64,000 nt of DNA from Pyrocephalus nanus (taxonomy: Eukaryota; Chordata; Aves; Passeriformes; Tyrannidae). Made by a program: the position numbers and the translations under genes. This document shows positions 55,430-64,000 of this stretch, piece after piece (within the stretch, counting starts at the first letter, position 1; each line of letters begins with the position of its first letter). Under the pieces are notes generated by a model. It ran no database searches. It saw only the letters and a list, made by a program, of their open reading frames with translations, and was not told the DNA's origin. The stretch spans positions 3,921,001 through 3,985,000 of the forward strand of contig CM076279.1 of the NCBI GenBank assembly GCA_038380795.1, written 5' to 3'.

Positions 55430-56555
55430 CCAGCCCTCTCAAACTCTGGTGTTCTCTGAATCTCACTGGCTAAACCCAAGTTTGGATATTTCAGGGTCTT
55501 CAAAGTTGCCACGTAACACCCCCCCCATCCCAAAAGGAAAACCAGCTCAGCAGCACCACTCCCTGTAGAGCCAGACCTTGGCGTGCTGGGAGCTGCTGGG
55601 CAGACACACCATTATTCCAGCCTGGTGCTTTCCAGCAGTGGGGCTTTTATTGCTGTGGGTGAAATCGGTACTGTGCATGGAGAGAACCAGCAAGGCTGGC
55701 AGTGCAGCGGCAGTGAATCATGCAGGGGCCTCTGCTCGTCCTGTTGCACAGGAACGATTCCCACGTCCTCCAGGCAGCACCCAGGGAATCAGCTGGAAGA
55801 GCCTCTGCAGCAGAACTGCAGCAAGTGAGGGAAAGTATTGCTCAGTACCAAAGATCTTGCTCAGATGCTTTTTGTTCTGATTGGTCCTCTGGCTACTTCT
55901 TGGCTGGAATTGTATTTAGTTCTGGCAGCTGTTGGAGTTAACAGGCAGCACTTTCTGGGGGTACCCTGGGCACCCATCTCCTTCCCATCAGTGCAGCATC
56001 TCCAGTGACTCCAGAAGGATCTGCCCAGGCTGTGCCTGCCAGTCCTCCCTCCTGCCCATCCACGGCCCTGGGATTGCCACAGAGCTGAGTTTGGCCACGA
56101 GCTGGACTTGCTGTGCTTTTCACAGGGTCCCTACACCCTTTGCTTCTTTGTGCAGGACAGGACTTAACACTCTCCCCTGTAAACCCTTGAATTAAAAAGC
56201 AGTGTCTTAGAAGGCTTAGATGGGATTAGGCAGCACAAACCTCTTACACACAGAGCTTACACTAAGTAAGCTCTTCTAAGTTACCGGTGTGGGATGTGCT
56301 AAGGGGAGAGCTCTGCTGTCACTCTCCATCTCAGCTGGGTTGTTTCAGGGGCTGTAATGGAAGCTGAGTTTATTGACTTCCCCGTGGACTGGGGTGTTTG
56401 GTGCCTTTTTGGTCTCCTGATGTTCCACCATAACTTCTTCAGACATTTGCCACCTTCCCAGGCCAGGCCAGAGCGGGTTTGAACAGCTCTTGTAGTCCCA
56501 GTTGCCTCAGCAGATTGTGCCAACCTGCAGTGACTGCAAACCTGGAGGCAGCCTG
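55430..56555. other. Non-coding stretch
   Basis: No gene recognised. A run of eight C lies near 55520. Several frames of 70-100 codons at 55578-55941 overlap on the same strand and carry no domain. Confidence 0.5.
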
Positions 56556-56559
56556 TGCT

Positions 56560-56620
56560 GGCAGGGAAAAGCTGGGGACTAATCCCAGCCCTGTCACTGA
56601 CCTGTGTGGGCCTTTAAAGG
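56560..56620. mobile_element. MIR/CORE-SINE-like relic
   Basis: GGGGACTAATCCCAGCCCTG followed by TCACTGACCTGTGTGGGCC matches the MIR-type core CTGGGTTCAAATCCCAGCTC, TGCCACTGACCTGCTGTGTG. Partial. Confidence 0.45.
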
Positions 56621-56624
56621 ACTC

Positions 56625-58290
56625 CTTTATTACTCTTTTATGCCCAAGTTTACATCAGGGGTTACAGTCCTGTGGTGCTTAAGGAATCGACCCATCAGAT
56701 CACTTGCACTGCACAACTCCACGTGTGGAAAGCTCTCCTGCCCCATGCAGAGGAAACCTGGAGAAGGGGAAAGCACCTCCATCTTTTGTTTCCTTGGCTG
56801 CCTTGCCCTCCCCCTCAGACTCCCATTGGGAAGATATTTATCAGGAGGGGAGAAGTACAGTAAAATGCTGCACTGCTCTGCAAAGCATCTTCTGTCCCAA
56901 CACACACAGGGCTCTCGCTACGCCTTTTAAGAATCACAACAAAGAAAAGGAGCTGACACGATGAATTTTGATCTGGAAAATGAAATCTGACATAAGCAGT
57001 GGTTACATTTTTGTTATTCCTTGGTAGTTTGCCTAAAGGCAGCTTTTAAATAATTCCTGCTTTTCACCTCCTGAGAAATAATCTATTTGCTTCTGAATTA
57101 ATTAGGCAGCATCATAAAACCGCTTTGGAGGCTTTGAAAGCTGCTGATCTAACTTTCTGAAATATATAGTGGGCCAGATCCTTAGGCTAGACAGTGGGAA
57201 TTCTGCTCTTAACTTTGATGGGAATGGGAGCAGGCATTTTATGTGTGATGCTACTCAAAAAACAGGGTTCCCAGTGAATGGTAATAGGTGTTGCTTTTTC
57301 TGACTGCTTTACTGGCATCTGTCTCTATAGCATTTTGAGTCTTGAAAGTGCATCCTTTCTTATTTTGTCTGTCTGTGGACAGGCAGTGTCAATGTTTCCG
57401 TGGTTTGCTGCCCCGATGAGCAGACACGTGCAGGGTAGTGAAGTGCTGCCTCTCCACTTGTGACATCCAGAGTGTGCCTGATCCACAGGATCAGGGCTGG
57501 GAAGTCAGTGGAGCTCTTAGTGCAGAACAGATCATGCCAAGTTTGGGGTTGAGATGTCAGCTACTCTGGAACTCAGCAACTTAAATCGACATCAACCTAG
57601 TCAACTCATTCTTTAATCATTCAATTCTGTAATTCTTCTGTTATCTGCATTCTGTTATCTGAAAGATGAAAACAATCAAAATAATTTTGGCCTTACTGAT
57701 AAGATTTTTTTTTTTCCACTACACAAAAATCCCAAATGGAGTTTCATTGACCAAATTGAAAATGCACCAGTTTGTTTACAGGATGATGTAAAACCTTTTA
57801 TTTGACAAGGTGGAGGAAATGGGTAGAAGAATTGTCTCAGTTTCCAGGCTCATGAGTTTTTCATGATGTTGGGCTTTCTGGCCTGGATGGTCTCTGTCTG
57901 TTCTAGTTCCTTTGTTCTTACATTCCTGACTTTGCCTGTTGCCAGTGGCAATATCACCAACAGGTCAGGACAAGGATTAGATCAAAAGATGTGTGAGGAA
58001 CCAAAGATGGCTCTGAGTGAGATTTGGAGCTCAGATTAGGAGATGGAACAGCTGTGTCTCTCAGGGGGAGCTCTGTGTGCTGCTGGTGTGTGCTGAGGGT
58101 TTTGCTCACAGCTCGAGGGGTGCTGGTGGTCAGCAGGACACCTGGTAACCTTGTCCCGTGGAACTGTCCTGCTCTGCTGGGTGGCACAGGCTGGGAAAGC
58201 GTGGATTTGCAGAGAAGGAATCACCATTTCAAACCTCATCGTTCTGCAGGGTTTTCTGCTGGCTTTTGGAAGTGTCAAAGTGATGGTCTT
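56625..58290. other. Non-coding stretch with repeat relic
   Basis: 57000-57170 is AT-leaning and enhancer-like (TGAATTAATTAGGCAGC). At 57171-57240, GGGCCAGATCCTTAGG, then AACTTTGATGGGAATGGGAG recalls the old palindromic sauropsid repeat (GGGCCAGATCCTCAGC ... TTGACTTCAATGG). GGATGGTCTCTGTCTGTTC at about 57889 weakly recalls a LINE 3' end and is not called. Confidence 0.4.
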
Positions 58291-58296
58291 GCTACC

Positions 58297-58983
58297 ATGG
58301 CTGTAGTTTGGAACTTCAAACCAAATCCTTTGCTAAGCAGATACTCAGGACCTGTTCCTCTCCTCTTTCTGGTACCTGACAAGGGAAGGATTTGTCACAA
58401 AAGAGCCCAGATTGTCAGAGCAGGAAGGCAGGTCCAGCTTCCCTCTGATTATTCACACCTCAGCTTTCCCTTGCAAAGCAAGAGATTTGGTGCCTTCTCT
58501 GTAAAAGTTTTGGGTGTTTGGAATGTTCCTGGAGAATCCAGCAATTTGGGACGTGTGGGCTCAGGAGCCAACTTATCTCCACCAAGATCTCTGTGGAGAG
58601 CCCTGAAAAGCTGTTCTCTGGCATATAATTTTTTTTCAGATGTTGTCAGAGACTTTATGTGGGGGGTTTGTTGGTGTGGGGGGTTTTTTGTTGTTGCTGT
58701 TGTTTTTTTTCAGATTTGCTTATATACATTTCATACAGTGGAGTTTTGCAGAGCACAACCAACCTTTTCTAAGATGGAGAATTCAGTTGCTTGTGTTCCT
58801 GGCATCAGCCTGGTCTGCCATGTCAGTGTGCCCTGGGAGGTTTTAGAGCTCAGTGTGTTCTCACTGCTCTGTATCAAGCCCCAATTTCTAGTCAGGAAAA
58901 AACGTTGTTGCAGGCAAAGTCCAGAGAGTTACAGCTTTATTTACAGTTTAGTTACCACCTACAGCAACGTGGCTCATCACTAG
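58297..58983 (+). other. 228-codon open frame, unassigned
   Basis: The longest frame in the window; it is also open for 91 codons upstream (to a TTG at 58024, not a usual eukaryotic start). The ATG at 58297 sits in GCTACCATGG, an excellent initiation context. A hydrophobic segment (CWCGGFFVVAVVFFQICL) around residues 127-144 of the ATG frame is encoded by a G/T-rich low-complexity run, so the apparent membrane helix may be compositional. No family, signal or splice evidence. A chance ORF or lineage-specific transcript cannot be separated here. Confidence 0.15.
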
Positions 58984-58989
58984 CAGTGC

Positions 58990-60095
58990 CTTGGGCAGGT
59001 TTCCACTTTATAACTTGGTGAGGTTGTTTACAGTGTTGTCGACTGAAGAAATAAAGGAGCTGGGTGGAACTGTGGCCCCAGTAAAATCAATGACAAAATT
59101 CCCACGGACTCCAGAGGACCAGCATTTCACTTAGCACTGCATGTGAGGAGCACATATTTTATTGTGGCCTCGATGTCTGCTCTCTCAGAGTCCCTGGGCA
59201 GCCTCGTGGGCCCTGGCAGCACCTGAGGTACCTTTTCTGTGCTGGGAAATTGCAGGTTGTTTTTTCCTGTCACCTCCATCCTTTTCTGTCTTCAGGTCCC
59301 TGCTCTTTCTCTCTGGATCTTAGAAATTATTTTGCTTCTTTTTCTATGGTATCTCTAGATCTGAATCCATGTAAACACAGGGAGGAGAAAGTGGAAAGGA
59401 TGTTTATGGATTTCCCACGGCTGCCCAGAGGATCAGGAGCTGAATTGCTGGGTTGGGTCAGTGGGGCAGCACTCAGGTTGGGCAGGCACATCAGTGAGGA
59501 TTCCCTACACCAGCAATTCATCCAGTTCATAGAAGAAATGGATGGATCCTTCTGCTCCCTCCCCACAGCCTCCTTTGCCCTCCACCCAGTTAAATTGTGA
59601 AATTCTGGGCAGGCTGGATGTACATACACCCACTCAGCTGACTGTGTAAAGATACACACAAACACCCTGCACCAGCACATGGGACACAAGTTTGGTAATA
59701 TTACTCCTGGCAATTAATCTCCCTGTTTCTGAGTTTGTATGGATTCCTGTCTAATCTCCAGAACCATAATTTCTTTCTGTATCCTGAGTGCCAGTGATAT
59801 GCAAAGGCCAAACTGCACTGCGTGGTGCCCTTTGGGAAGAGACTCCTGCTTAAAAGCCCTCCACATCCTGCCTGTCACAGAAGACTATATTTGGAAGGAT
59901 GGGAAAGCAACACGAGAGGCACATGGAGCAAAAGCTGTGAGCATCAGCAGTTTGCCACAAGTAAACAGTTTCACTTCTCGAGCTGTTGTGTTTGTCAGTC
60001 TAGTAAACAGGATCTGACTACAGTGAGATAACAAAGCCGTGGGCCCAAACCTGTCCTCCTCCTCTGCAGTTTGAGTTACAGACTGCCCACACTCC
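58990..60095. other. Non-coding stretch with palindromic repeat relic
   Basis: At 59070-59135, GTGGCCCCAGTAAAATCAATG, then ACAAAATTCCCACGGACTCC, then CCAGCATTTCACTTAG is a good match to the remembered palindromic family (GGCCCCAGTAAAGTCAATGG, CAAAACTCCCATTGACTTC, CCAGGATTTCAC). Otherwise no gene recognised. Confidence 0.45.
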
Positions 60096-60099
60096 TGTC

Positions 60100-60142
60100 A
60101 GCAGCTCTGTTTCATCCCCGTGATCCACCACTGCAGTATTTA
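60100..60142 (+). repeat. 43-bp direct repeat, copy A
   Basis: Identical over 43 bp to 61165-61207 (it begins AGCAGCTCTGTTTCATCCCC). Similarity may extend slightly upstream with a gap (TGTCA precedes both). It overlaps the 21-bp triplicate. Both copies give the peptide word NTAVVDHGDETELL on the minus strand, a by-product of the duplication. Confidence 0.95.
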
Positions 60143-60187
60143 AGTCCACAATTGCAGTATTTGATTCCGTCATCGCAATGTTTCGCT
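60125..60187. repeat. Three diverged 21-bp tandem units
   Basis: Units 60125-60145, 60146-60166 and 60167-60187 begin CCACCACTGCAGTATTT, CCACAATTGCAGTATTT and CCGTCATCGCAATGTTT. The first two are closest. Period 21 equals seven codons, giving minus-strand heptads (NTAVVDH, NTAIVDL, NIAMTES) that may be coincidental. Confidence 0.85.
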
Positions 60188-60189
60188 GC

Positions 60190-61160
60190 CCCTGCGGAGT
60201 CCTTTGCTTTGCTGGAAGCAAAAAAAATCACCATCCTGGCCTCCTACTTGTGCAGGGATTTACACAAGAAGGGCTTAGTTCTGTGTCTGGGATGGGGCAG
60301 CGCTGTCCTCTGCAGTTTGGAGAATAGGATATTGCTGTCCATCTTTTGTCCTGGTCACCAAGAGGCAGTGCTGGGAGCTGTCACTGCTGCCCTGCTCACA
60401 GGAGAGCTGTGTGAGCTGGAAAGCCATGGTGCAGGCTTGGCTGATAGCATCTGCTTTCCCTGAATAATTGTGGACATTCCCACCTCTCCACTCATCCATC
60501 TGAGCACCTTGGAGTCATAAATTGCACTGCTGGAGCCGATGGAGTCATGCTTAGGGAATGATCTTCCCATTCAAGGTGAATCTTGATACCTGACGTGTGA
60601 GAAGACCAGGCACATGCTAAAAATTCCTTGCTAATTTGGGTTGCTAGTTCATCAAAAACATCCTCCCAAACACGCACAGGATGTATTAAGTTATGGTATA
60701 GTAAGGGATCAGCTTGTCATACTGACATTTCTGCTCCTTGCCAGAAACTCCTGGGCTTCATTCTCCCTCTCAAGAAACCATATCTGTAAGTGTCACCCTG
60801 CAATAAATTGGTGTAACTGGAAACCTCTCCCCAGCCATACAAACATCTGAGGACAACTGAGCATTGCTGGTCTCTGAAGGCCGATGTATAAATATATACA
60901 GGACTGACTGACAACATCCCCCCTCTGGGACAGCTCCAGTGCAGCCTGAGCCTCCAGGGCTTTATTTTGCTGTTGGAGCCTTGGTCCAGTGGCCCTTTGG
61001 CTTGGGCACATACCGTGTTGTGAGGTGGGGCTTGTCTTTTGGGGCTATCAAATGGGGGGGGTTCATTGTGTCTATGTTACTCCATGATGCTACATTCCCA
61101 CTTCTCCTTCTCCTTAGAAGAGCACAGCAGGTCTGAGTGTGGCTCCTTGGTGTGGTGTCA
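60190..61160. other. Non-coding stretch
   Basis: An exon-like 41-nt segment at 60745-60785 sits between an acceptor (CATTTCTGCTCCTTGCCAG) and a donor (CT-GTAAGTGTC), open in all three frames; weak. No gene recognised. Confidence 0.45.
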
Positions 61161-61164
61161 GAAG

Positions 61165-61207
61165 AGCAGCTCTGTTTCATCCCCGTGATCCACCACTGCA
61201 GTATTTA
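61165..61207 (+). repeat. 43-bp direct repeat, copy B
   Basis: Identical to 60100-60142, 1,065 bp downstream in the same orientation. Copy B lacks the extra 21-bp units, so the triplicate lies outside the shared part after its first unit. Confidence 0.95.
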
Positions 61208-61209
61208 CA

Positions 61210-62590
61210 CCACATGATGTAGGGCTGGGAGCCATTTCAGTAGGGCTGGAAAGGAGCATCCAGGCTGATCTCTGGCTGATATTATCATGGGCCAACTGTT
61301 TCTTGCAGATGATGAAACCAGTGGTAAGGAATCTCATGGTGTAATAATTTTCTGTATTAGCTTGCAAATGCAATGCAGCATGTGATAGTTTACCAGGCGC
61401 TCCTTGGCTTCCTTGCGAGGCTGGTTTTTGGGATACTTTCTCAATTTCAACATTACTTATTGGTATTCTTGAGGAAAATCAGTATCAATAGTCTGCTGTG
61501 TTTTGCAGAGTTCATGCCAGTGCAGATTCTGTTTTACCTGGTTTCGTCCCAAGCCATTAGCCCACACGATTGTCTGTTACTTGCAATCTTGGCTCATTAG
61601 GGTGATAAGTTGATAAAGCAGGTTGTTGTCTTTGCCTCGGGGGCTCTCTGCTGGGTTGAAGCATTGATGCTGTGGGCAGCCCTGTCAATATGCTCCCCTG
61701 TTCTCAGCCAGTGCCACGGCACGTCCCACACCGTGATTTATGGCCCCACCGTGCGCAGGCTGCCAGCCCAGCTCACTGCCTGGCAGAGCTGGCCAGGGAG
61801 TGCCTTGGGAAAAACCTGCGGATGGGGCAAGGGGAAGGACTGGGGGAGGCTTCTGAGGGGACCATGGCTGTGCCCCTCCCTGGCTCCTCTTGGGCACCTC
61901 AGGGAGGAGTTTATTCAGCTCCTCGGAGGGACAGCCTGTTTCTTCAGTAACTCAGGTGGTGCAGTGGGTTGAGGAGGTCACAGAGATCTGTGAGGATGTT
62001 CCAGATCAGTTTTCCTCTGGGAGAAGTCAAGACAACACACAGAAAATGGTGAGGGGTTATTTCACCCCAGCAGCAGGGCAGGGGCTTGGCTGGCACCAAC
62101 CTGCTGCTTCAGTTTGTCACTCAGGTGCCTTGAAGGGACACGAGGGGTGAGAGCAGCTTCATCCAGGACAGGGCAGGTGTCAGAGGCATCCCAAAGGGAG
62201 GGGGTGACGATGGTAATTCTGGGTCCTGGGCACGTGGTGGGGCCACAAAGAGGGGCTGGTTTGGGGGCACCTGCAGGGCAGCTCCTGTCCTGTCCCATTC
62301 TCTTGCCCGTTTGAGACCCTGCCTATAATCCTGCCCAGCACCGAGAACAGGTCATTGCACACAGGGCTGGCTTGGGGGTGAGATCGTGGTGTGCAGTGTA
62401 TGTTCCATATCGCTGGTAAAAGTATTTCTGGAGCCAGAGTGCTGATACAGAGCCATTTCTGGGGAGAGGAGCAGATATTTGGCATTACTGCAGAGGACTG
62501 GAGCAGGTATGGAGCCTGGCCACCACAGCAGCCCCTTCCCTTTCATTGTCCAGAAAGTTGGTGCCAAAACGTTGCCTGTTCCTCCCCAAT
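61210..62590. other. Non-coding stretch
   Basis: No gene recognised. 61800-61860 and 62185-62275 are G-rich on the plus strand, with four G runs but loops too long for the standard quadruplex rule. Short frames of up to 120 codons overlap. Confidence 0.5.
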
Positions 62591-62594
62591 GATA

Positions 62595-62960
62595 AAAGGA
62601 CAAGTTAAATAATTAATAATAATCTGAGTCTCAATGTGACTATGAAATAATTTTCAGTTAGACATTATGTAAATTTGAAATAATTTTTTTTACTGGTCAT
62701 GCATAATAAAATATCTGTGGTGATTAATTTTTCACCCTCAGAGTTTAATTAAGATCATTTCAGGAGGTTTGGACTGATACACCACGCTATAAATCACAGT
62801 CCAAGCCACTGAAATATCTGGCTAGCTTTCAGATTAGATAACGATATTTTGGGGGTGGAAATCTTGCTGACAGACAGTCACCCGAGTTGTCCTGCTCAGG
62901 GGGCCGTTTGGTCCTCTGAGCACTGGAATGATATATACTGGTTATTAATACATTAATTCA
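62595..62960. promoter_or_regulatory. Candidate conserved non-coding block
   Basis: Dense AT-rich words (AAATAATTAATAATAATCTG, GGTGATTAATTTTTCACC, GAGTTTAATTAAGATC, ACATTAATTCAATGTG) with very few CpGs and no ORF. Homeodomain-type TAATTA cores recur. Composition only. Confidence 0.4.
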
Positions 62961-62964
62961 ATGT

Positions 62965-64000
62965 GTGCTTTTCAGGGTTTAATTTTAGGGATGGACTCAT
63001 TCCATCATCCATATTCCTGCACAACTCATCGCAGAATAAACAGAGCGTTGTTCTGGGTGAGCCTAATCGGCTTTTCAAGCCAGTGCAACTGAACCCTCCA
63101 AAGGGATAAAGGGGATGGTATCGAGTCACATTTTATTCCAGGATAAATGTGTTCAGGTGTGGTGTTTTGTGGGAACAGCCGTGTGCTTTGAGTGCACAAC
63201 CTTAGTTGGAGTCACTCCTGAGGCTCAGCCAAGCCTGAGTTTCCCACTCTCAGCAGAAGCCGTGGGATGCTCAGGGTTGTTGGAACTGCAGAGCCCTCAG
63301 AGCTCCTCCAGAATGTCCTGAGCCCAACACCGAGGAGCTGCTTCTTGGTGCATCCACAGCCTGGTCACAGTATGGAGCAAAGTGAGCAGCACTCTGGCAT
63401 CCCAGAAAAAGGACTGGGGTAGATTTTTGTTCAGTAAAAGATGAGTGTGTCCTCCCTGGAGGCTCCCAGGATGCTGAGTTTTCCCTCCAGTTTCTCCGGG
63501 TGTCTCCCACGGCTTTGCCCCACGAGTTGGAGCAAGTCTGCAGGATGTGTCAGTGCACAGGATGGACCCTGACTCACGGGGAAAGCATGTATGGAAAACG
63601 TTGCCATACTCCTACAAATGCCTGGTTTCCTTCGCCGTGTGATTTTTTTTTTTCCACTTTAAATAAATCAGGAGTTTAGCAATAAAAACCCAATGCTGAA
63701 AGGAAGTGGTGCAGGTGAGCCCTGTAGAATTTCCCGCTGTATTTATGAACAGAAACTCTTTTCAGGAGAGTCAACTGGGTTTGAAAAAAATAAGTTGGAA
63801 GGGAGTTTCTCTGATGCCCAGAAGGTGAAGCATAAAATGGCCATCTTGCTAAATCTTCACTGCTAGACTTGTTATTCCAGAGTTGCAAAATAACAGGCTA
63901 CCACTCTGGAGCTCCTATTCCTAAAACCTACTGCTTTATTCCAGAATGAAGAGTATCTTTGTTCTAATTCACTTGCATTCTGAGGAACAATTCAGTAATA
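62965..64000. other. Non-coding stretch to window end
   Basis: No gene recognised. An 11-T run lies near 63643-63654 and a TGACTCA heptamer near 63571. The window ends in unremarkable sequence. Confidence 0.5.

Noticed and set aside
57876..57925. CR1 3'-end-like words (GGATGGTCTCTG)
   Set aside because: Fewer than 20 bases align and the flanks do not continue the match.
60745..60785. 41-nt segment between acceptor and GTAAGT donor
   Set aside because: Open in all three frames and very short, so it carries no coding information; kept only as a note in the block entry.

Overview
The window looks like nuclear DNA of an amniote, most likely a bird. Nothing bacterial, viral or organellar is visible. 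Long non-coding stretches carry only worn repeat remnants. There are no Alu or L1 elements and no obvious full-length LINE or LTR element. Several old fragments resemble repeats I recall from sauropsid genomes: palindromic sequences around a TTGACTTCAATGGG-type core, CORE-SINE/MIR-like pieces and a LINE 3'-end-like piece. These attributions are from memory and no database was searched. The locus cannot be named.

I recognise no complete protein-coding gene, tRNA, rRNA or known microRNA. Most of the many short open frames are what chance gives in a sequence of this composition, so they are not annotated as genes. A few exon-like segments and open frames are listed at low confidence: a 79-nt segment at 15703-15781, a two-exon model at 29451-30046, a 39-nt segment at 55386-55424, a 90-codon frame beginning in a CpG island at 43438, and a 228-codon frame at 58297-58983.

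Layout. From 1 to 8 kb: an old LINE-like fragment, a degenerate 23-bp minisatellite of about 20 units (1832-2366), a 27-T tract and a G-quadruplex motif. At 8.35 kb there is a striking 74-nt near-perfect inverted repeat. From 9 to 19 kb: AT-rich blocks that resemble conserved regulatory DNA, two SINE-like relics and the best exon-like segment. At 19.5 kb there are four identical tandem copies of a 42-bp unit. From 20 to 36 kb: mostly unremarkable sequence, a TA/CA microsatellite and the 29-30 kb exon model. At 36.3 kb there is a 26-bp tandem array. From 38 to 44 kb: SINE-like and palindromic repeat relics, a strongly AT-rich block rich in homeodomain-type cores (42330-42960), then an isolated CpG island (43120-43500). 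From 45.9 to 53.2 kb there are eight AP-1 heptamers, six of them in close pairs. From 54 to 64 kb: more AT-rich blocks, the longest ORF, a 43-bp exact direct duplication about 1.07 kb apart with a 21-bp triplicate, and another AT-rich block near 62.6-63.0 kb.

The overall picture is a gene-poor or intronic, possibly enhancer-rich segment with several local repeat structures. No integrated multi-gene system is visible.
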